Assembly (NCBI GenBank): GCA_023419055.1
Contig: JAEZYO010000415.1
Coordinates: forward strand, 15,255 to 79,254
Length of the DNA stretch: 64,000 nt
Direction: 5' to 3'
Source of the DNA: Pseudomonadota bacterium
GTDB lineage: Bacteria > Myxococcota > Polyangia > Polyangiales > Polyangiaceae
Both the position numbers and the translations under genes were made by a program. This document shows positions 50,440 through 59,070 of the stretch, piece after piece. Within the stretch, counting starts at the first letter, position 1. Every line of letters begins with the position of its first letter. The notes beneath the pieces are model-generated. The model was not told the DNA's origin. It ran no database searches and saw nothing but the letters and a program-made list of their open reading frames with translations.

Positions 50440-51579
50440 TTAACAGGCCAACGGGCGGCTCCCCGACTTCAATAGCTCCCGGTAGAGCGTCTCGTAGCGC
50501 CGAGCCATAGCAGCGACATCGAGCGAATCGTGCGCGTAACGCGCGCATGCCCTCCCCATTCGTTCTCTCGCTTGCCTATCGAGGGCCATCTCCAGCATCT
50601 TGGTCGCCAATGCCCTAGGATCGCGTGGGGGTGCTAGCCGACCCGTGACTCCCTCGGCAATCAGATCTGGAACGCCACCGACGGCCGTCGCCACAACCGG
50701 CAGACCCGCAGCCATCGCCTCCATGATGGAGACCGGCGTCCCTTCCCAGTCCGAAGATAGGACGAATACGTCGCTCGCTCCAAGCACCTCGGGAACGTCT
50801 CGCCGCTGCAACAGAATGCGGACTCGCCCGCCGAGCCCTTTGGAAGCCACGGCGTTCTCGATGTCGCTCCTCGCTGGCCCATCTCCCACCAGGACGAGCA
50901 AGGCGTTCGGCACTTCTACAGCAAAGGTCGCGAAAGCCTCCAGCAGCGTCAGGATGTTCTTCTGAGGCGCAAACCTGGCCACGCAAGTGAGAACGAACGC
51001 ATCTATGGGGATGGCCTCTCGCTGACGCCATGCCTGGCGTGACGCGTGCGCGCGGGCGAACCTGGACAACGGGATGCCTATGGGGATAGTGGCATGAGTG
51101 CCCCTTCCGTAGACACGTCGAAAGCTGGCGTCGACCTCCGCGCCGATCGCTACAGGAGCCGCTCCGAGCCGAAAGGCGGCCGAATGTGCCCACCTGTGGA
51201 CGAAAGGCACCTCGTGCTTGGCGACGTTGTGCAACGTGTGTACGACTGGTAACCGATTGAAGAGAAGCGTCGGTACGAGGTACGCCAAAGCACTACGGTG
51301 AGTGTGAACGACATGCGGCGCCAAGCGCCGAATGACACTCTTCACTGCTTTGATCGTCCGCAGGTCGAACCCTATGCGCTTCCCAAGATAGAGGACCGGC
51401 ACGCCTTGGCCCTCGAGATCTACCTCTATCGCCGTCCCGCTTCGCTCGTACAGGCTGACAACTGTGGTCTCCACGCGCTCGCGGTCAAGGGCACCTACGA
51501 GGTTCAACAACATTCGCTCGGCGCCACCCACGCCCAGGTCAGGGATCAGCTGAACTACGCGAAGAACATCATTGCTCAC
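50440..51579 (-). CDS. Family 4 glycosyltransferase
   Basis: The 379-aa product begins VVQLIPDLGVGGAERMLLNL, a classic GT4 opening with the GGAE loop. THRSALAYLVPTLLFNRLPV and VHTLHNVAKHEVPFVH follow. The donor half has VLTCVARFAPQKNILTLLEA, LVLVGDGPARSDIENAV and DWEGTPVSIMEAMAAGLPVV (E-x7-E). The start is a GTG (51,577-51,579) sharing bases with the flippase stop (GTGA), with GAGGTGG ahead; longer upstream reading in this frame runs through the flippase gene and is a shadow. It is last in the minus-strand wzy-wzx-GT4 unit. Confidence 0.88.
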   Translation of the reverse strand: MSNDVLRVVQLIPDLGVGGAERMLLNLVGALDRERVETTVVSLYERSGTAIEVDLEGQGVPVLYLGKRIGFDLRTIKAVKSVIRRLAPHVVHTHRSALAYLVPTLLFNRLPVVHTLHNVAKHEVPFVHRWAHSAAFRLGAAPVAIGAEVDASFRRVYGRGTHATIPIGIPLSRFARAHASRQAWRQREAIPIDAFVLTCVARFAPQKNILTLLEAFATFAVEVPNALLVLVGDGPARSDIENAVASKGLGGRVRILLQRRDVPEVLGASDVFVLSSDWEGTPVSIMEAMAAGLPVVATAVGGVPDLIAEGVTGRLAPPRDPRALATKMLEMALDRQARERMGRACARYAHDSLDVAAMARRYETLYRELLKSGSRPLAC

Positions 51580-52829
51580 AATCCACCTCGCGTATGGATA
51601 CCGCCCGCCTGCACCTGCGCTCGCTCGGCGCTTCGGAGCACGAGCCCGCTCGTCACGATTTGGACGATCGAACCCGCTGCCGCACCCGCGATTGCACCGT
51701 TGAGTCCCCAGGCGGGCACCAGGCCCGCACATGCACCGAGCGTTACGAAGACCACCGCGCAAAACAGCGGCACTTGAATGCGCACCTGCTTGGCCATTGT
51801 CATGGAGTGCCCAAGAAACGAACCCGCGTATGATAGCCCTGCAGCCACGCTGAGCCAGACGAGCGCGTTGGCTCCCCTTGAATACTCCGGAGCATAGACC
51901 CGGGTCAGGATGAGCTTTCCCAGCACGGCGCTCAGAAGGGCGCCGCACACGCCCATCAGAAGACCCAACCCAGCGAGCCTCCAAGTGAGGTTTCGAAAGC
52001 CTTGATAGTCTTCCTTCGAAAACATCTGGGCCAGACGCGGGCACGTTGCGGTGGCCACACTGCTGACGACATTCGACCCGACATTCGTCAACTGGCTGAT
52101 GGCAGCAAAGACACCGAGTTCCCCGAGCCCTGCGTGCTTCTCCAAGAAGAACCGTGGTACGCTGGCCTGCGCCGCGACGAGCGCGACCACGATCCCGAGC
52201 GGCAAGCCCAGCAGGCCCAGCCGCAACAGCGAGCGCAACTGTCCGTCGAGCGCCAAACGCCCTTTTCTTCCGGTTGGGCGAGCCACCATGGCCCATGCGG
52301 CGAGTGGACCGAGCGCCGAACCCAGCGCAGCCAACGTGAGGTCGCGCCAGAGCCACATCGCGGTTGCCGCCGCAACAAACGCAAGAGCGCCATCGACGAA
52401 GAGCACCTTGGCAACGAAGTTCAGCTCTTCTTTCGCCTGGAGCCGGCCCAGGTGGATGTCCACAACGGCATCGATCCCCTTGGCCAGCCCAACGACTCCG
52501 ACCGTCGTGAGCATATTGCCGCGGTATCCGAGCGCGAGTGACACGGGCATTACCGCGAGAAGAGCGAGGCTTGTAAAGAGCACTCGCGCTCTCGCAAAAG
52601 CAGCGAAGCTGTATTGTGGGTACGCTCGGGACAGCCACAAGCTTCGGAGCTGTAGGCTCGAGAACACCAGGATGGGCGTCGTCACCGCCCATGCGAGAGC
52701 CATCTGACCCACCATGGCTTCCGTTCCGCATTTCGCAATTGCGATGATGATCCCCCATTGCGACATTCCATATATCGCGTTTCCGGCGAGCGCCCAGCCG
52801 ATATTCTTCGACAGGGATGCACGCGTCAT
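51576..52829 (-). CDS. Wzx-type oligosaccharide flippase
   Basis: The 417-aa product has about 12 hydrophobic helices and fits the polysaccharide transporter/MATE-like superfamily. It opens SLSKNIGWALAGNAIYGMSQ, and has the inter-helix SLWLSRAYPQYSFAAFARAR. It would flip undecaprenyl-PP-linked repeat units across the inner membrane. Membrane helices are clear from the sequence; the Wzx role is inferred from fold and from the adjacent polymerase-like gene, with which it overlaps by ATGA. Confidence 0.82.
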   Translation of the reverse strand: MTRASLSKNIGWALAGNAIYGMSQWGIIIAIAKCGTEAMVGQMALAWAVTTPILVFSSLQLRSLWLSRAYPQYSFAAFARARVLFTSLALLAVMPVSLALGYRGNMLTTVGVVGLAKGIDAVVDIHLGRLQAKEELNFVAKVLFVDGALAFVAAATAMWLWRDLTLAALGSALGPLAAWAMVARPTGRKGRLALDGQLRSLLRLGLLGLPLGIVVALVAAQASVPRFFLEKHAGLGELGVFAAISQLTNVGSNVVSSVATATCPRLAQMFSKEDYQGFRNLTWRLAGLGLLMGVCGALLSAVLGKLILTRVYAPEYSRGANALVWLSVAAGLSYAGSFLGHSMTMAKQVRIQVPLFCAVVFVTLGACAGLVPAWGLNGAIAGAAAGSIVQIVTSGLVLRSAERAQVQAGGIHTRGGL

Positions 52830-54148
52830 GGAACTCGAACGATGGGATGTGGGTCCAGCGGGACGGCCGCAACGGAAGCGGAGGGGGTCTCGGCGACCGT
52901 GCCCGGCAGCCGAGCCAGAGACACTCCCAGAGTAAGAAAGTAGAGTTCCTGCACACGCTCACCGAAGAAGGATGGCACTGAGATACCGTTGATCAACCAT
53001 CCCACCGTCGCCATGAGACAGGCCACGCGAAGCGCGGGCGCGCCCTCGCTCGACCGCATCAGGGTCGACACCGCTATCCCAATCATCAGCGCAAAGGCGA
53101 GGCCACCCGCCAGGCCGTGCACCAACAACAGGCCTAGATAGAGGCTATCCAGGGGAGCGGCCTCCATCGTTCGAAGCCCGAGAAGCGGGCTCTGCAGGAA
53201 GAGGTTCCAGTTCGTCTGCCAGTAGGGGAGCCGCGTGTCAAATATAGACTCCCCTGTGTCAGAGCCGCTTCCCGACAAGAGCTGCGCGATTCGCTCCCTC
53301 GGCGCATCCGGAAGAGCGCAATAGACCGCGACGACTATCGCTCCCACCAGGAAGGCAGAAAACACGGGGCGTGAGCGAGCGATTCGCCATGCGATCATGC
53401 AGACAACGGCCAAGGCTCCCGCATACGCACCGCGAGACCAACTCACGGCAACGATCCAGAGGGCCGCAGTGCCAGCGACCGCCAGCCAGGCCTTGCGCGA
53501 CCCGGAACGGGCTTCGACGAGTTCAGCGCCAGCCAAGGCCAAGATCAGGACTCCGAATGAGCCCAAAACATTCGGCTGTCCATCGAACGTCCCATACGCC
53601 CGTCCGACGTTGAGGGCCTCGAGAACGAGATCGAAGTCGCTCTTGCGCGTGAAGGCAGCAACGCTTACCCCGTAGAAGGGCTCCCATCTGAAGAGTTGAG
53701 CGGTCGCGAACAGGGCGATCGCCACTCCCAGGCCCAGCAGCACCTGCGCGAATGCGCGGCGACTAGCAGCACCCATCCTAAAGCCGACCATCAGGCCTAG
53801 GAGAAGCACCAAGGGGACACGAATGGTGCCCCATGTCCCCGCCACCGCACCTCCGGTGCTTGCCGATGGCACGAAAGCAAGGGACCACAGCGCGGAAAGG
53901 GCTGATAGAGCCGCAAACGCCCATGCGGGGCCGAGCGAGCGCTCCCTCAGTGCCTGTGAGAGGGCCATCGAGTCCGTCCGCGCGAGGGCAAGCACGATGG
54001 GCAAGAGCAAGAGTTGATCGAGCTTGAGACCTCGACTGGCGAACTCCACCTCAAAAGGCAAAGGAGGAGCCAACAGGAGAATCGCGCAGTAGCCGATGAG
54101 AACTAAGAGGCCTACCCGCTCGCGCTTGAGTTGTCCCTGCTCGCTCAT
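52826..54148 (-). CDS. Wzy/WaaL-type O-antigen polymerase or ligase
   Basis: The 440-aa product has about 10-12 membrane helices, starting at VGLLVLIGYCAILLLAPPLP. A long periplasmic loop before the last helices holds DTRLPYWQTNWNLFLQSPLL and GLRTMEAAPLDSLYLGLLLV, matching the O-antigen ligase/polymerase (Wzy_C) region, in which an arginine and a histidine are usually required. SWSRGAYAGALAVV is also typical. In this context Wzy is likelier than the ligase. The ATG at 54,146-54,148 places the first helix at residue 12; a GTG 21 codons upstream (54,209-54,211) is possible and neither has a strong ribosome site. Confidence 0.8.
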   Translation of the reverse strand: MSEQGQLKRERVGLLVLIGYCAILLLAPPLPFEVEFASRGLKLDQLLLLPIVLALARTDSMALSQALRERSLGPAWAFAALSALSALWSLAFVPSASTGGAVAGTWGTIRVPLVLLLGLMVGFRMGAASRRAFAQVLLGLGVAIALFATAQLFRWEPFYGVSVAAFTRKSDFDLVLEALNVGRAYGTFDGQPNVLGSFGVLILALAGAELVEARSGSRKAWLAVAGTAALWIVAVSWSRGAYAGALAVVCMIAWRIARSRPVFSAFLVGAIVVAVYCALPDAPRERIAQLLSGSGSDTGESIFDTRLPYWQTNWNLFLQSPLLGLRTMEAAPLDSLYLGLLLVHGLAGGLAFALMIGIAVSTLMRSSEGAPALRVACLMATVGWLINGISVPSFFGERVQELYFLTLGVSLARLPGTVAETPSASVAAVPLDPHPIVRVP

Positions 54149-54227
54149 CTGGTTGAGGAAATCCTCGGCATCGGCATCCTCGCCGCCGCAGGGAGCCGAA
54201 GAGCGTAGCACATGCTTGCAACCATTT

Positions 54228-54258
54228 CAGTGCGAACGGGTGTTGACCGTTCGCACTG
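54228..54258. promoter_or_regulatory. Perfect 12-bp inverted repeat between wzy and wzz
   Basis: CAGTGCGAACGG, seven bases, then CCGTTCGCACTG. It lies 80 bp upstream of the wzy start and about 200 bp upstream of wzz, which diverge from here. It is not placed to terminate either gene and no T-tract follows. An operator for a dimeric regulator, or a leader hairpin for the wzy transcript, are the most likely roles. The match is too long to be chance for a region this size. Confidence 0.7.
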
Positions 54259-54462
54259 GCTTGCGCTCTAGATGAAGAACGCGAGACGGGGGAGAAGCTT
54301 CGGGGTCACAGCCGCGCATCAGGGTGCGGCATGTCGGCACAGACCAGGCTGCGGCCGAGGCGTCTCGAAGTCATCATGGGGTATGCTCTTGCGTCTCGCA
54401 CGGCTCATCGCGGCACCCTGACCTCGCACGAGCCCAACCTCAACTCCGCTAGTTGACTCGTG

Positions 54463-55626
54463 ATGACCTTCGACCTTTCTTTCTTGAGTGATCGGTCAGC
54501 CGTCAAGCGGATGGCTGCCATTGCACTTGCGTGTGGTCTGCTTGGAGCAGTCTACGCACTCTGTGCGCCGCAGTGGTTCTCTTCAGTTCTTACTGTCGTT
54601 CCAGCCAAGCAGCAGAGGTCTGGGTTCTCCAGCCTTCTGGGGCCCGATCTCTCTGCTTTCGCAGGCGGCTTCGACGGCGCGCTCGGTGGATCAGCTGAGG
54701 TGTCGCGAATTGCTGCGGTGCTACAGAGTATTCAGGTGACCGATGCGGTGATCGCAAAACTCGATCTCCGCACTCGCTACAGGACGAAGTATCTCGAAGA
54801 CGCTCGCGTGGCCGTGTGGCAGCACTGCAACGTCCGGACTCTGAGCAAGCCAGGACTCGTGCAGCTTTCGTGCGAGGACAAGGATCCGGCTTTTGCGAAG
54901 ACGATGCTCGACTATTTTGCCGAGTTCGGGAACCAAGTGTTTCGTGGGGTGAGTACCGGGACGGCAGCCGAGGAGGTGCGTTTCCTGGAGAAGCACGTTG
55001 CCGAACTGCGGCGCCAAGCGGATGAGAGTGGCGCGAGAATGCGCGAGTTCCAAGAGCTTCATGGGATCGTTGACTTAGACACGCAAAGCCGGGCGGTTGT
55101 CTCTGCCATGACCACCCTGAACTCGCTGCGACTTAGCAAGCAACTGGAGCTCGACTACCTGCGCCGCTTCTCATCCGCTGACGAAGCCTCGACAAGGGCA
55201 CTCGAATCGCAACTCTCTGTAATGGATGGACAGCTTCGCGGTCTAGCCGAGAAGTCCGCCCCCTCCGATTCGCGGTCAGGCGGCAAGCGTGGCGGAAGCG
55301 ACCGGCGTGTGTTCCCCGCCGCTCTAGAGGTCCCGCGCCTCCGCGCGGAATACGAGAAGCTCTATCGTGACCGGAAGGTGAGCGAAGCGAGCCTTATATT
55401 CGCCCTCGAGCGCCTGGAGGGTGCCCGAGCGAGCGAAGCACGCGACGTATCGACCTTCCTGGTACTCGATCCTCCCACGGTGCCCACGAAGCGCTCCCGG
55501 CCCCGTCGTGTGCAAATCGTGCTGACCTGTGCGCTTTCTGGTCTCTTCCTCGCTGCTGCTTACGGGTGGTGGAGGGATGGCGTAAGGAGAGGTTCGTTGC
55601 CCGACTGGCCTCGGTTACGTGCATGA
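54463..55626 (+). CDS. Wzz-type polysaccharide chain-length determinant protein
   Basis: The 387-aa product has two membrane helices bracketing a large periplasmic helical domain. The first helix is MAAIALACGLLGAVYALCAP, followed by the Wzz segment SSVLTVVPAKQQ. The middle has long heptad-like helices (EVRFLEKHVAELRRQADESG, ARMREFQELHGIVDLDTQSR). The end has LVLDPPTVPTKRSRPRR, the P-x2-P-x4-RP type motif before the second helix (VLTCALSGLFLAAAYGWW). No kinase domain is attached. ATG 54,463 and GTG 54,460 are adjacent and both usable. It controls polymer length with Wzy. Confidence 0.87.
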   Translation: MTFDLSFLSDRSAVKRMAAIALACGLLGAVYALCAPQWFSSVLTVVPAKQQRSGFSSLLGPDLSAFAGGFDGALGGSAEVSRIAAVLQSIQVTDAVIAKLDLRTRYRTKYLEDARVAVWQHCNVRTLSKPGLVQLSCEDKDPAFAKTMLDYFAEFGNQVFRGVSTGTAAEEVRFLEKHVAELRRQADESGARMREFQELHGIVDLDTQSRAVVSAMTTLNSLRLSKQLELDYLRRFSSADEASTRALESQLSVMDGQLRGLAEKSAPSDSRSGGKRGGSDRRVFPAALEVPRLRAEYEKLYRDRKVSEASLIFALERLEGARASEARDVSTFLVLDPPTVPTKRSRPRRVQIVLTCALSGLFLAAAYGWWRDGVRRGSLPDWPRLRA

Positions 55627-55678
55627 GCGTGATCGCTCCCATGCTACGACCAGACACCTCCCGCCGAGCAAAAATCTA

Positions 55679-55900
55679 GGGAGGGAGCACGACGACATTG
55701 CCAGTTGGAATCGTGCCGGTGCACGTCTCATGGCCGCTGCCTGGCTGTCGTGAGCGGGGGCTGCACGATGTTCAGGGTCTCCGTCTGGAACCCTGGGTGC
55801 GATCCGTACTCGCAGAGGGGTGCACGTCCGGGTGAGCGGGCTTCCGGAGTAACCGCGCGCTCGGATGTCGATCCTGGGTGTGATTGTCAGTCGCCACGAA
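55679..55900 (+). pseudogene. Decayed partial copy of the lipoprotein gene at 59,071
   Basis: Three blocks match the intact gene in order and strand: the ribosome site and start region (GGAATCGTGCCGG at 55,707-55,719 against 59,090-59,102, then GCTGCCTGGCT), the GGGCTGCACGATGTTCA block (about 55,748 against 59,538) with GCGATCCGTACT, and the 3' end with GAGTAACCGCGCGC (about 55,847 against 59,773). About 400 bp and 150 bp between the blocks are missing, and the start codon is lost. It lies between wzz and the tailspike-like gene, whose 3' end it touches. Confidence 0.85.
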
Positions 55901-57854
55901 TGACGAAGTCGATCGTCAGGGTTTGCGGCGACACGGCGCCGTTGAAGGCGTTGATGTGGGCGGAGGTACTTGTCACGGAACTGGCATAGGCCGGGTACTG
56001 TCCGGTACCCGTGACGCTGAACCCCGTCACCGTAGCGGAGACCCGCGCCCCGGCGATCGGCTCCGGGAAGTTTTCCACGCAGGTCCCCGCGGAGTTGGAG
56101 GGAAGCGAAGTCGTCGTGCATTGACCAATGTACTCACGCGAGTATCCGCGGCGGCTGGACAGTGACCCGGACTCCACCCCGACCCGATCGCCGATGCCAT
56201 TGTTGCGAATGTCGTTCAGGCCTACGAACGTGGGGGCGTTGTTCACCTCGTCGTAAACCCCGGTGACGGTCTGGCCCTGCGCATCGATCCTGTTTCGCTC
56301 CACCACGGGCCCGAGGACGCGCAGCGTCGGAAATCCGGAACGCCGCAGCGCGATCACGGTCTGTGTGCCGTAGGCATGGATCGTGTTGTCCGCGTATATT
56401 GTTCCGTTGCCGTTCATGTCGCGGATCACGTCTTCGCCCAGAAAGGCGCCGGTGATGTTGCAGTTGATAATCCGATTGTAGGACGGGAGCGCGTAACCTG
56501 CCCCATCGGAGCCATGGACCCAGACGGCGTGCTCCGCGGTCCCCCCGCCGTCCATGTCGAGGGTGATCGTGTTATATGCCACCTTCTCGAAGAGGATGAC
56601 CCCCGCCGACTGCCGCAGGAGCGGCTGATCCGCGGGCTTCACGACGTTCCGCACCTTGGCGCGAACTGTGTTGTACTGCGTGACGGGATGCGTCTGGAGT
56701 GAGTAGAGCTGCATCGCTGCGTTACGAACGCCGTCGATGTCCGCGTCGATCGTGTTGTAGCTGGCCCCCGTGGACAAATAGAGCGCGTGACGTTCCACTG
56801 TCCGGGCGACGAGTGTGAAGCGGCACCATTCGGCGGGAGAGAGCAGGAGACCGTATCCCTCGCTGGAGCCCACCGCCCCCACGATGTTATGCGCGTAGAT
56901 TCGGCCATGCCACCGGGCAGGAATGAGCGAGGCCAAAGGCTGCGCATGGACCCCGATCGTCACGTTCGTCACCTCGACGTCAAGCTCCACGTCGGAGGCG
57001 CCATCGGTGGCGGGATAGATCCCGCGCTCGCCTGACCCTCCGATCGTCCCGAGCCCGGTCAGTTTGACGCCGAGCACCTTGGAACCGGTACTCACGCGCA
57101 CCAGGGTGATCCCGGCAGCGCCCGCCACCAGCGAGGCGTTTCGCAGGGTGACGCCTGCGGGCACCGTCACGCTAGACGTGATTCGATAGGTGCGCCCTCC
57201 GCCGTCAACGATCTTCGAACCGGAGACCGCCGCGAAGAGCGCCGCGTTGATCTCGGTCGAGTCGTCACCGGTCTCACTAGCGGGCGCACCGGCGATGTCC
57301 TCCGGTGAGAGCACCTCTGTAGCTCGCACCGCCGCCGTGCCGCCACCGGCCGTAACGAACGTGCTCGTCCCGCCAATTGTTCCCACTGCTAGCACCGCCT
57401 TGGGCGCCGTGACCCTCGCCGGGCGCGCGACAGCCTGATCGGCAACACGGCGATCGATTTGCTGGGCCTCCCCGACACGGTTGTCGAGCTCGGACTCGAG
57501 CGTCTTCGCCCACAAAGGCCCGTTCGTCGAAAAGGGACCCGGGTCCTCCGTGACCGGCTTCGTACGCTGGATCCGCACAGTGACGCCCGCCGCCGGGGCG
57601 GTCGTAAAGGTCACGGTTCCGCCCGGCGAGATGTACTGGCTCCCTTTCAGTGTGACCGTGTGGCCGGAGGTCTGCTTCACACCACCGAGGAAGACCTCGA
57701 CCGAGCTCGCCGAGCTCGTCGTGAAGGTGAACGCGAATCCCCTTGTCTCGCCGTTGCCGGTGTAATCGACCCGCGAACTCGTGCTCGGCACGGCAGCGAG
57801 GACCGAGACGGCAACCACTGCAACGAGTCCCACTCCGATGCGCATGCGCTTCAT
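55887..57854 (-). CDS. Secreted tailspike-like protein: T7-fibre-type N-terminal domain plus beta-helix
   Basis: The 655-aa product has a Sec signal peptide (MRIGVGLVAVVAVSVLAAVP). Residues about 28-125 (DYTGNGETRGFAFTFT, VEVFLGGVKQTSGHTV, GGTVTFTTAPAAGVTVRIQR, ESELDNRVGEAQQIDRRV) resemble the N-terminal domain of T7-type phage tail fibres. Residues about 180-560 are a right-handed beta-helix of pectate-lyase type: DDSTEINAALFAAVSGSKIV, DGGGRTYRITSSVTVPAGVT and many N-x-I/V rungs such as SYNTIDADIDG. A C-terminal beta domain ends TLTIDFVIRGD. Phage tailspikes of this build cut polysaccharide, but they lack Sec signals. Two ATGs (57,854 and 57,845) are possible. A secreted polysaccharide-degrading or binding role is inference; no catalytic residues were assigned. 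Confidence 0.75.
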   Translation of the reverse strand: MKRMRIGVGLVAVVAVSVLAAVPSTSSRVDYTGNGETRGFAFTFTTSSASSVEVFLGGVKQTSGHTVTLKGSQYISPGGTVTFTTAPAAGVTVRIQRTKPVTEDPGPFSTNGPLWAKTLESELDNRVGEAQQIDRRVADQAVARPARVTAPKAVLAVGTIGGTSTFVTAGGGTAAVRATEVLSPEDIAGAPASETGDDSTEINAALFAAVSGSKIVDGGGRTYRITSSVTVPAGVTLRNASLVAGAAGITLVRVSTGSKVLGVKLTGLGTIGGSGERGIYPATDGASDVELDVEVTNVTIGVHAQPLASLIPARWHGRIYAHNIVGAVGSSEGYGLLLSPAEWCRFTLVARTVERHALYLSTGASYNTIDADIDGVRNAAMQLYSLQTHPVTQYNTVRAKVRNVVKPADQPLLRQSAGVILFEKVAYNTITLDMDGGGTAEHAVWVHGSDGAGYALPSYNRIINCNITGAFLGEDVIRDMNGNGTIYADNTIHAYGTQTVIALRRSGFPTLRVLGPVVERNRIDAQGQTVTGVYDEVNNAPTFVGLNDIRNNGIGDRVGVESGSLSSRRGYSREYIGQCTTTSLPSNSAGTCVENFPEPIAGARVSATVTGFSVTGTGQYPAYASSVTSTSAHINAFNGAVSPQTLTIDFVIRGD

Positions 57855-58048
57855 GACCTTGTTAGATACTTGCGATGTTGCCGTAGCCCCGCTTCGTGGC
57901 GAGGCTCGGAACCGTGATCTGGATCTAGTGGCCACCAGACGCAGGCTTCTGCCACGATCTGGCCGCCCTCCCCGTCCTGAGATCCGGGCGTGCAGGTCCG
58001 TGAACCCCTGTACGGGCTTTACGCCCTCCCGAAAGACGTTCTCGCCCT

Positions 58049-58189
58049 GAATTGGAACGACAGCACCACGATCGCCTGCTTCCCGGTACCCCAGAGCGTC
58101 ATCCGGCCGTGCTCGACCATGCCGTCGAGTACAGCGATGACCGTCTTGCCCTCGATGTGGTTGAGCCCCGTCACCACGATCGGATCCGC
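58049..58189 (-). pseudogene. Fragment resembling a phage tail-protein domain
   Basis: The frame reads VTGLNHIEGKTVIAVLDG then VEHGRMTL. The pattern V-TGL-x-H-x-EGKTV-x-VL-x-DG is common in phage tail and tail-tip proteins. Only about 47 residues are recognisable, the flanks in the same frame are unrelated, and no start is credible. A short remnant. Confidence 0.55.
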
Positions 58190-58550
58190 CGTCCACCTCG
58201 GCGACGACGGCCGAGTGAAGGTAGGGCCGGAGCGAGCGAAGCGCCTCGGCCTCGGAGAGGGAGGCCATTCGACCAGCACATGGGCCTCACCCGCACGATG
58301 AGGCACAGGACCGAGCCGTTCGGGCCGTCGACATGGCAGCGTCGACGAGCTGACCACCCAGATCCACCGCTACCAAGCTCACGACCTTCTGGGGAGGTCG
58401 TCTGTGCAACAGGTGAGCGTACCGTCGTACGGCTCAAGAAGGGTACGCCGTTCGGATCGCGAGCAAACCGCGCGCGCCGAACGAGGTTGCCCGAGTGACA
58501 TCCCTTTCGGATCAGGGGATTGGGGATTCCGCGGCGGTGACGGGAGTCCT

Positions 58551-58793
58551 GTGATGGTGGGGCTCGACACGCGAACCGGGCTCACGTCGATCGGCAACAC
58601 CGTCAACGGGGTGCTGTAGCCAGAGCTGCGTGCCGGACATTTTCAGCTCCTGCATTGGGAGCCTCCAACCTCGGGAACGTGGAGCGTTGGGGATCGCGTG
58701 GTCAATTCGATTCCCACAGTGGGGCTGCCCAAGGCGTGAATATGCACCGTCGGCGGCACGCCCGGAACCTGGGAGAGTGAGGGGGACCTGTGA
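58551..58793 (+). pseudogene. Remnant of the C-terminal end of a phage-type tail/pectate-lyase protein with two in-frame stops
   Basis: One frame reads MVGLDTRTGLTSIGNTVNG, a TAG (58,617-58,619), then HFQLLHWEPPTSGTW, SVGDRVVNSIPTVGLPKA, a TGA (58,737-58,739), ICTVGGTPGTWESEGDL and a final TGA. The G-x-W-x-VGD-x-V-x-N-S-x-P-x-VG...ICT-x-GGTPGTW-x-S-G-L pattern is a module often found at the end of phage tail-fibre and pectate-lyase-like proteins. The TGA stands where tryptophan (TGG) is expected. It is on the opposite strand to the tailspike-like gene. Confidence 0.75.
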
Positions 58794-59070
58794 CCCTCGC
58801 TCGTGAGAGCTTGAAGCGGAGATCGCAGCGCTCACGTCCGTGCGGACGATGCGCGAGCATCGGCGTGAAGCTCTTGTTCTCGGCCCGCTTTCGGTCGCTC
58901 CTGCTGAACGACGAGCCTGATGGACGTCGATTGTTCCAGCGAACCAACTTGCCCCACGACCACGAGGTCGTAGGTCCCCGGCGGGGTCGGGGTTTCCGAA
59001 TCCTCATTCGAGTGCCCGCAGCCGCCCGCGCCAAGTCTGATATGCTGGTCTCTTCCCGGGAGGGGGAAAT

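Larger units (their letters stand above)
57855..59070. other. 1.2-kb region of decayed phage-derived sequence
   Basis: No intact gene is supported. Two segments resemble phage tail-protein modules with broken frames (58,049-58,189 minus; 58,551-58,793 plus, listed separately). The remainder has overlapping frames on both strands without ribosome sites. The region lies between the tailspike-like gene and the lipoprotein gene, and with them makes an insert in the polysaccharide locus. Confidence 0.55.

Noticed and set aside
54330..54350. A possible sigma-54 promoter (GG-N10-GC spacing) upstream of wzz
   Set aside because: Only the GG and GC positions and part of the -24 box fit; too weak in GC-rich DNA to call.
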